64,000 nucleotides of DNA from Photobacterium damselae (GTDB lineage Bacteria; Pseudomonadota; Gammaproteobacteria; Enterobacterales; Vibrionaceae). Position 1 is the first letter of the stretch. Each line of letters opens with the position of its first letter. The position numbers and the translations under genes are program-made. Below, in pieces: positions 28,001-37,000 of the stretch. The stretch covers positions 228,480-292,479 of the forward strand of contig NZ_PYOG01000003.1 in assembly GCF_003026815.1 (NCBI RefSeq), read 5' to 3'. The notes under the pieces were generated by a model. It had not been told where the DNA came from and did not search any database. It worked only from the letters and a program-made list of their open reading frames with translations.

Positions 28001-31000
28001 AAACATCCGTTCCTGTTGCAATGCCAGGGAAAGAGTTCCAGCCTAGATTGGTTGTAGTATTAGTATTGCCTGTATTGATTTCACGAGGCTCTCCAGTATT
28101 ACCACCAAAAAATTCATCGCGATCAAAACGGCCATTACGGTCAAAGTCGATCCATGCATACAAATATCCAGTACGGCCACTATTATTGCTAACAGTTACC
28201 GGGATATTGTAAGTGGTATTGGTATTATTGAGTGGCGGAATAAAGGCGCCATCTTCATCGTTACTGCCTGTAATATTATCGCCTTGAGCAAATGCCGTTG
28301 TTGGGTCATTGGCATCATTTTCACTATCAAGCAGTGTGCCCATCAAAATCGTATTATCAATACCATGATACGCACCATTATCACTCAGGGTTGTACGATA
28401 GTTATTGGCAGCAACACCAACACCAGTATCTCTTGCATCACCAAAGTCAAACTGCCCAACGAAAACCACGTAATCTTCTACTTCACCACCTTGAGCAATT
28501 CCGCCCCAATCGTTGGCGGTTAAGCTAGTATTGGCAACTCGGATACGAAGTCCCATAGAGCCTTGAGTTAAACCAGAGATTCCATTCCATGTTAGCGTTA
28601 CTTTATTGGTGAGATTATTACTACCTGTAGGTAAATTATCGGAAGTAAAAGTTGAATTACTAAATGGTACGCCTGTCGCAACTACATTCAGCTCATCTAC
28701 CACTTCATCAGCACTGAATGTGCCATCTTGGTTGGTGTCTAACCAAGCTACTAATGTCGCATCAGATCCCGATAAATTATAAACTGCTAAATCAACACTA
28801 TAGCTGGTAATACTGGTTGCAACGGTCAACAATGGCTCAACTAGGCCAGTTTCATCATCAACACCAGTATTATCATCACCAAGTGCTGCGGCATCTGGAA
28901 TAGCTTCATCATCGTCATCAATATTATTCGCCCCCATGTAGAGGTTACTCACATAGTAATGAGCCGGGCCACCACTTGTTGGTAAAGTGAGATAACTATC
29001 TGGTAAGTCACCAAAATCGGTATTTTCAGCCGTAACAAAGAAGTCTTCTACTTCACCGTCTTGCGCCGCACCTAATGAACGCTCATCAATGGTTGTTGTT
29101 GCATCCCCATCCGTTAATAACTCAGTAGTTAAACGTAAACGTACACCGTAAGTTCTTGCATCAACCAATGCAGTATCTGTAGTGAAAGTAACGGTATAAG
29201 TTTCAGTACCCGTACTGGCTGGAATAGTAATCACCCCATTATTCACCGCCTGAGTCAGTCCACCGCTATTAATTGATGCTTGAGCGATTTCATCACTTTC
29301 AAAGCTGCCATCACGATCCCAATCAATCCATGCATAGAGATACGCAGTAGCAGTTGAATCATTGGTTACTGTAATCTGAGTATCATAAGTATCTCCCGCA
29401 TCCAGATCGGGTAGAGGGATATCTTCTAATGCATTTTCATCATTAATGTCCGTGGTGTTATCACCAGTAGCATCACTGCTTTGTGGTGTAGCCCCATCAA
29501 TATCTGGCGCTACGGTTCCCAAATACAGATTTGGTTCAGCCGCAACATTATGATATGGCCCACCAAAGGTTAAATTGGTTTGATAATTGTTAGCTGCTGT
29601 GCCTGACGAAGTATCAGGTAAATCACCTAAGTCTTGACCACCAACTTGGATCATAAAATCTTCGACTTCACCATTGGATGCTCCGCCACCCACATCAGTT
29701 ACGGTTAATGGATCTGTTGTTAAACGGAAACGAATAAAGGTATTGCCAACCGAAAGATTCTGCATCTGATTGGAGTCAAAGGAATAGGTATAAGCTCCAT
29801 TTTGGCCGCTAGGTATCACATCCACTCGACCTTCAATCTCATCAAAGACGCCATTACGGTTACTGTCGATCCAACCAGCAAGATACGCATCACTACCCGT
29901 AGTATTACGCACTGTGAGTTCTAAACTGTGACTTGAACCGTTAACAGGAATGGAGGTTAATGGCTGACTGGTGCCATTTTCGTCATCGCTACCATTGTTG
30001 TCATCACCTAATGCATCACTGGACGCGAGGACAATACTATCGCCATCAATGGTTGAGGTACCTAAATAGAGATTGGTATTGTTGGTAATAATATGGTGAG
30101 GTCCACCAAGCAGAGGATCAACCAAATAACTGGCTGGCGCATCACCTAAGTCTTGTAAGCCAAAGAAGATACTGTGATCTTCAACCTCACCACCTGCTTC
30201 ACCACCAAGAGAGGAGATATCACTGATTTGTCCAACTAAACGATTCGTTAAACGTAAACGAACAAATGAAGTCGTGTTGTTAGTTACGGCAGGTACGGAT
30301 GCCCACTCTAATTCAACTGGTGTATTACTAGAACCTGTTGGAACTACGGCAATTTGCCCTTCACTATCTTCAAATTGACCATTACGGTTAAAATCAATCC
30401 ATGCCACTAATGTTGCTACGCTGCCTGTTGTATTGGTTACTGGCACTGTAATCTTGTAGGAACTCATACCATTAAATAGTGGCGGTAAGGTTACTGGGCC
30501 TTCATCATCTGTGGCATCTAAGTCATCAGCAGTAGCGGTCGCATCTTGTAATGATCCATCATCAATATCTGGGGCCGTAGATCCAATATATAATCCACTC
30601 ACAAATAAGTGGTATGGACCAAAATAGTTATACAGGGTTTGATAATTATTAGCCGCTGTACCCGATGAGGTATCGGGTGCATCACCAAAGTCTGGATCAC
30701 CAACATAGATATAGTGATCTTCGACTTCACCATTTAGAGCAATACCGCCCCAGTCATTAGCCGTTAACGTATCAGAGGTTAAACGTAAACGCAGCGCCAT
30801 ATTACCTGTTGTTTGACCACTGAACCCACTCCACGTTAATTCTGTAGTTGGAGTAGTTTGTGCTGAAGTATTAGTACCGTTAACAATGCCTTCTAGTAAA
30901 GCGAATTCACCAGCATCATTAAAATCACCATCTTGGTTTAGATCCAACCAACCGTAAAGATTAGCGTTAACACCAGTACCATTATAAAGCGGTACACCAA

Positions 31001-34000
31001 GGGTATAAGAAGTGTCGGTTAAGGTTAGAATTGGCAACGGTACAAGAGCATCGGCATTTTCATCATCAACGCCATCATTATCATCACCATTTGCTACCGC
31101 ACTCGGCTGACCATCGACATCGTGTGCATTATCATGGGTTGCATCTCGAATATACAGATTCACGTTGGTATGATAATGAGCAGGACCGCCATTAGCATAA
31201 CTGGTTTGATACGATTCAGGTAAGTCACCGCCATCATAGGTATCAACACGAAGATAGTAATCTTCTACTTCACCATCACTTACACCGCCATATGAACGTG
31301 GATCTTCTGCGGTTCCCGTTGCTGAATCGGTCAACAAATCTGTCGTTAAACGAATACGAACGTAAACATCGGTGTTATTTGCGATACCAGGGAAGCTGTC
31401 CCAAATAATGTCAGTCGCAGCTTCTGTCGCCCCAGTTGCAATCGTCACAGGAGTTCCTGAGGCACCACCTGCGAATTCATCACGGTCAAATCGTCCATTG
31501 CGATCTAAATCGATCCACGCATAAAGATAGGCATCACTTCCCGTATTATTGGTAACCGTTGTTGGTACTGTATAGGTCGTCACTGAGTTATGCAGAGGTC
31601 CAACAAAAGCACCATCTTCATCATCGCCACCGAGATCTTCATCATCACCAAGAGCTAATACAGCAGGACTGTTCGCATCATTTTCAGTATCTGGAGCGGA
31701 TACACCAAGATACAGATTTGGACTTAAACCATGATACGCACCAGCATCATTAAACGTCGTTCGATAGTTATTAACCGATACACCATTTCCAGTATCAGGC
31801 GCATCACCAAAGTCAAAATCACCAATAAAGACTTGGTGATCCTCTACTTCACCATTGCGCGCTATCCCACCCCAGTCGCTAGCAGTCAATGTATCGTTAG
31901 TAATACGAATACGAACAAAGGTACGACCTTGAGTTAATCCTGATATTCCAGACCATGTTAACGCCGTCGTTGGTGCGGTTTGTGATAAGGTATTAGTACC
32001 ATTAACAATATTTTCAAGAGCGGCAAACTCACCGGCATCAGCAAAATCACCATCTTGGTTAAGGTCGATCCAACCATATAAGTTAGCATCGCTGCCTGTT
32101 GCGTTATAAAGTGGCACTCCTAAGGTATAAGTCGTATCTGAAACACCCAATAGTGGAATCTTAGTTAAAGAATCGGCATCTTCATCATCAGTACCGTCTA
32201 AATCATCGCCATCAGCATTTGTTGTTGGCTGCCCATCAGTATCATGGTTATTATCATGAGTGGCGCTGCGAATATACAAGTTAGCTATAGCATGGAAGTG
32301 TGAAGGGCCATTACTGGTATAAAGAGTGTCATAACTATCAGGCGCATCACCACCATCGTAAGTGTCCACTCGTAAATAGTAATCTTCCACTTCACCATCG
32401 GTTGCAACACCATATGAACGAGGATCTTCGACTGTACCGGTAACAGAATCGGTTAACAGATCCGTGGTTAAGCGAATGCGAACGTAAACATCGGTATTAA
32501 CGGCAATGCCAGGGAAACTGTCCCATGTGACGTTAAAGGTTCCATCCGTTGTTCCTGTTGGAATCGTAATCGGTGTACCTGCTCCGCCACCTGCAAATTC
32601 ATCACGATCAAAACCAGTTGTTCGGTCAAAATCAATCCAAGCATAGATGTAAGCATCACTACCAGTATTATTGGTAACGGTAACAGGGAGCGTATAAGAG
32701 GTTGCACTAGAGTGAAGCGGAATCAATAACACACCATCTTCATCATCGGTACCAGCAAGATCATCACCATCACTAGTTACAGCAGGTGTATTAGCATCCT
32801 GCTCAGCATCGACACCTGCACCTAAGTAGAGTTGAGGGTTAACACCGTGGCGTGCACCATCATCATTCAATAAAGTTCGTTGATTATTTGCAGCGACACC
32901 TATACCAGTATCGGGTGCATCACCAAAATCAAAACTACCAACTAAAACAAAATGATCTTCTACTTCACCATCAGGTGCAGCCCCACCCCAATCAGTATTA
33001 GCAAGACCTGCTGTGGTATAACGTAAACGAAGCGCTGCTTGGCCGTCTGTTTGTCCTGAAATTCCAGTAAATGTTAAAGTTATTGGCGAGGTTGTAGTTG
33101 TCCCAGTTGGAACCGTAACCACAGCATATTCTGTCGCTTCAAATTGATTATTTTGGTTCCAATCTAGCCAACCATAAAGATAAGCATCCCCTCCCGTATT
33201 ATTACGAACAGGAACAAATACAGAGTAACTGGTTGCGTCTAAAGGAAGAATTGGCGTTGGGGTTGAGAATGCATTTTCATCGGCACTGCCTGTTGTATCA
33301 TCACCATCAGCGCCAGAAGTTGGCTGACCATCGCCTTCGGTATCAATTGTCGCGCTACCAATATGGATATTTGTCGCATTACTCAAACCGTGATAAGGAC
33401 CGCCACTTGTTCCTAACGTATCAAAGGTATCGGGTAAATCACCAAAATCTTGATCTGCCACCTGCAATGCATAATCTTCTACTTCACCCCCATCAACAAA
33501 ACCATAAGAGCGCGGGTCTTCAACAGCACCAGCAACTGCATCGGTAAGTTGTACTGGAGATAAACGAGTACGTAGATAAACTGTTGTGTTATTGGTTAGC
33601 GGGGTAATGGTCCCCCAAATGAGAGCAGAAGTAATCGCCGTTGAGCCATCTGGGATAATAATTTCTCCCCCAGCGCCAGCACCATTTGAGATAAATTCAT
33701 CTCGATCAAACTCACCATCACGATTCACATCGAGCCAAGCATAAAGATATGCATCCGCTCCTGAATTATTAGTAACCGTCGCTTGGGTTGTATAAGAAGT
33801 TGCTCCACTGGTTAATGGCAGAACTAACAAACCATCTTCATCATTGACACCATCTACATTATCACCAGATGCCGTTGTATTCTGCAGTCCATCAACTTCA
33901 GTATCGGTCGCATTTGTTCCTAAGAAGAGATCGCTATCTGTCGAGTGTCTTGGGCCATCATCAGCAAGGGTTGTACGGTAGTTTCCTGTTCCTATACCTA

Positions 34001-37000
34001 CCCCTGTATCTGGGGCATCACCAAAATCGATACTAACAATCAGTTCACCATAATCTTCAACCTCACCATCAATACTGGCACCATTAGGAGTGTTACAATC
34101 TCCCGTAGAACAGAGACGGAATCGAGCAAATGTCGTTCCAAGTACAGCATCACTTGGAGGTGTTACTGTGTAGGTGTTAGTACCGATAGCAACTGAAGTT
34201 TCACTGACAACTTGCTCGTTAACATCATCAAAATCACCATCTTGGTTCCAATCAATCCAACCGTATAAATGGAAACTGCTGGTGGCAAAATCAGGATCTT
34301 TACCAATGGTAATATCAATATCTCTTGGTCGATTTAAAACATAAGTACCATTAGCAGTCACCCCATCTTCGTCAGCCAGATTAACAAGATTATCCCCATC
34401 AGCCATCGTTGTTGGTTGACCATCAATATCAGTATCAACCAGCAAACCTAAGAACAGATCGGGATTATTATCGGTATCATTATCGATCACCACATGGTTA
34501 GCACCACCATTAGCCCGATAGGTTTGATAATCACCTTGTCCGGTACCAACCGTGGTGTCAGGAGCATCACCCCAGTCTTTATTATCAATATCAACCGATA
34601 CGTTAGCGCTAAATTCGGAGGTATCTTGCAGTTCGCCTAACCCACCCGTTGTTGTACGCTGAGCAATAACAGTAATTTCATCACCTACGTTTATGCCCGT
34701 TACCGCAAGAGAGCTATCAAATGTGGCCCCAGAGAGTGCTGTTATAGAACCTAAATAGGTCAAGCCTTCACCCGCATCTAACGAATCACTGCCAGTATCT
34801 CCGGTTCCTGCACTGGCTTTATATATTTCAAAAGTAAAGTCACCTGTAGCACACATATCACCGATAAGGCGTAAGTTTGATCCTTCTAAGAATGCATAGT
34901 TAACTTGAGGTCGAGCTAAATCATTATTAGCGCCTGTACCGGTATCGTTGTTACATAAATCGGTATTTAACGAAACGCCACTGCCTGTTGTGGCATTGTG
35001 CAAATCAATGGCGTTATCCGCATTGGCATCAAAGCTATTTTTGGTAATTAGGTAGCCTTCAATATTGGTATTACCATCGACCGAAACCCCTGAATCACCG
35101 TTATTGTGTAGGACATTACATTCAACGATGGATAACTGACCACTCTGGAAGTGAATTGCATCGCCATCAGCATTTTGAATATCATTGCTGGTAAAGGTTT
35201 GGAATAAATCGACATTAGAGGTATTACCTTGATAAATACCATCGCCTGTCGCATCCCGCATAAGATTACCAAGCACATTTAGATTTGATGGAATACCGTA
35301 ACGAATATATACATTATGATAAGGCGTCGCAGTTGTTGATGTGCTTCCTAATAACTGGTTATGAATGACTTGCCAATTAACCGTACTTGATTGATTTGTT
35401 AAATTATTGAGAGATATATTGTGATGCGCGGTTTTAATGGCGTTATTACGAATAATACCGTTATCACCCGTTAACGCACCATTGCCTGAATTAGCAATCG
35501 CAATACCCGCACAACCAGATGAAGTGCCACAGGTTTCCTGACCAATAACATCATCATTACCCGCAGGATCAATACCAATTAAGTTTTGTTCAATTAAAGT
35601 ATCCGTAATGCCCGCAGAATAAATATTAATACCAAGAGATCCTCCAGTTAAAGAGAGATTTCTTACGGTGGTATTATCAGCATTAATAATCAGCAATTCA
35701 GAGGCGTAAGGGCTTGATACTGTTGGCATATCTATTTGTAATTCTGGTTTAGCAAGAGCAACAATAGTCTCAACCGTACAACCATCAGCACTGCCAACTG
35801 TTTGCGATTCACTGTAATTACCCGGGTTTGAATCAACAACGGTTACCCCATCAGTATTGCTGTATGCCGTACCATCAATGGTTGTATTCGCACCATTTGT
35901 ACCTGTAATGGTCGTTAAAGAAGAGGTTGGAGAAATGACCCACCAATCAGCACCAGGATCCGTATCATTAGCTGGCACACTAGGGACAAAACGCATCTCA
36001 TTAGCACCGCTAAGCGTATTAGCATTGGTAATAAACTGCTGAAGTGAACCTTGTGCCGAAGTATTAGTGTTAGTTACAACATTATAAGAAAAACCAAAAT
36101 CGACATTAGTTTGATTTTCAGAATCAAAAGAGAGTTCGACTTTGGTGATATGTTCTCGGGTGGTTGAATTTGTCGTTGCATCAGCTCTATCACCATCAAT
36201 ACCACCATAACAGGCGCCCGATGCAGTTAAAGGCGTATCTCCTGTTGCACCATCACCATTACTGTCACAAAAAGCACTGTAGTAGGTATCGCTGGCGGCA
36301 TAAGTCTGCTCAGAAACTGCTGATCCCGTTGATGGCGGAGCAGTGGCAACAAAATAGGTATCAATGGGTAGTTCAGTAAAAGAGTATGCGCCAGAAGCTG
36401 TTGTCATTTGCTGCAAATAGGTATCGCCTGCACTTGGTACCCCATCGCCATCATCATCTCGATAAAGCCTTACGACCACTTCGTTTGGTGTAACACCGTC
36501 GCCCGAAATATCGCTATCACCATTTTCATCTAAATAAACCGTACCACTGATATCAAAGCAACCAATACAGAAACGATAATCTTCCACTTCACCGCTATCA
36601 ACGGTGGTGGAAATATTTGAAGTGGTCAGTGCGGTATTAGCTATCCTAAACCGCGAAAAGAAATACCCGGTGTTACTTCGATCGGCAGGATCAACCGTAA
36701 AAGTCACACTACAAGTAAAATTAGAGCCTGAAGTATTGGTACAGTCTGAATTGGAAGAACCCGCAGCTGGAACACTTATCGTAATCCCTTCATCGGCTTG
36801 GAAAGAGTTATCTTGATCCCAGTCAATCCAACCAACGAACGAGCGGCTTGCTCCAGTATTATTAAACACACTGGCTGTTACCGTAACCTCTCCTGTTGCT
36901 GGATCAATTTCAGTTTGAGGGAAACCAGTAATACCGTCATCAAAGGTATCGTTATTAGCTAACGTGCTGTTTCTGTTATTCGTTTCAAAACTAACATTAG

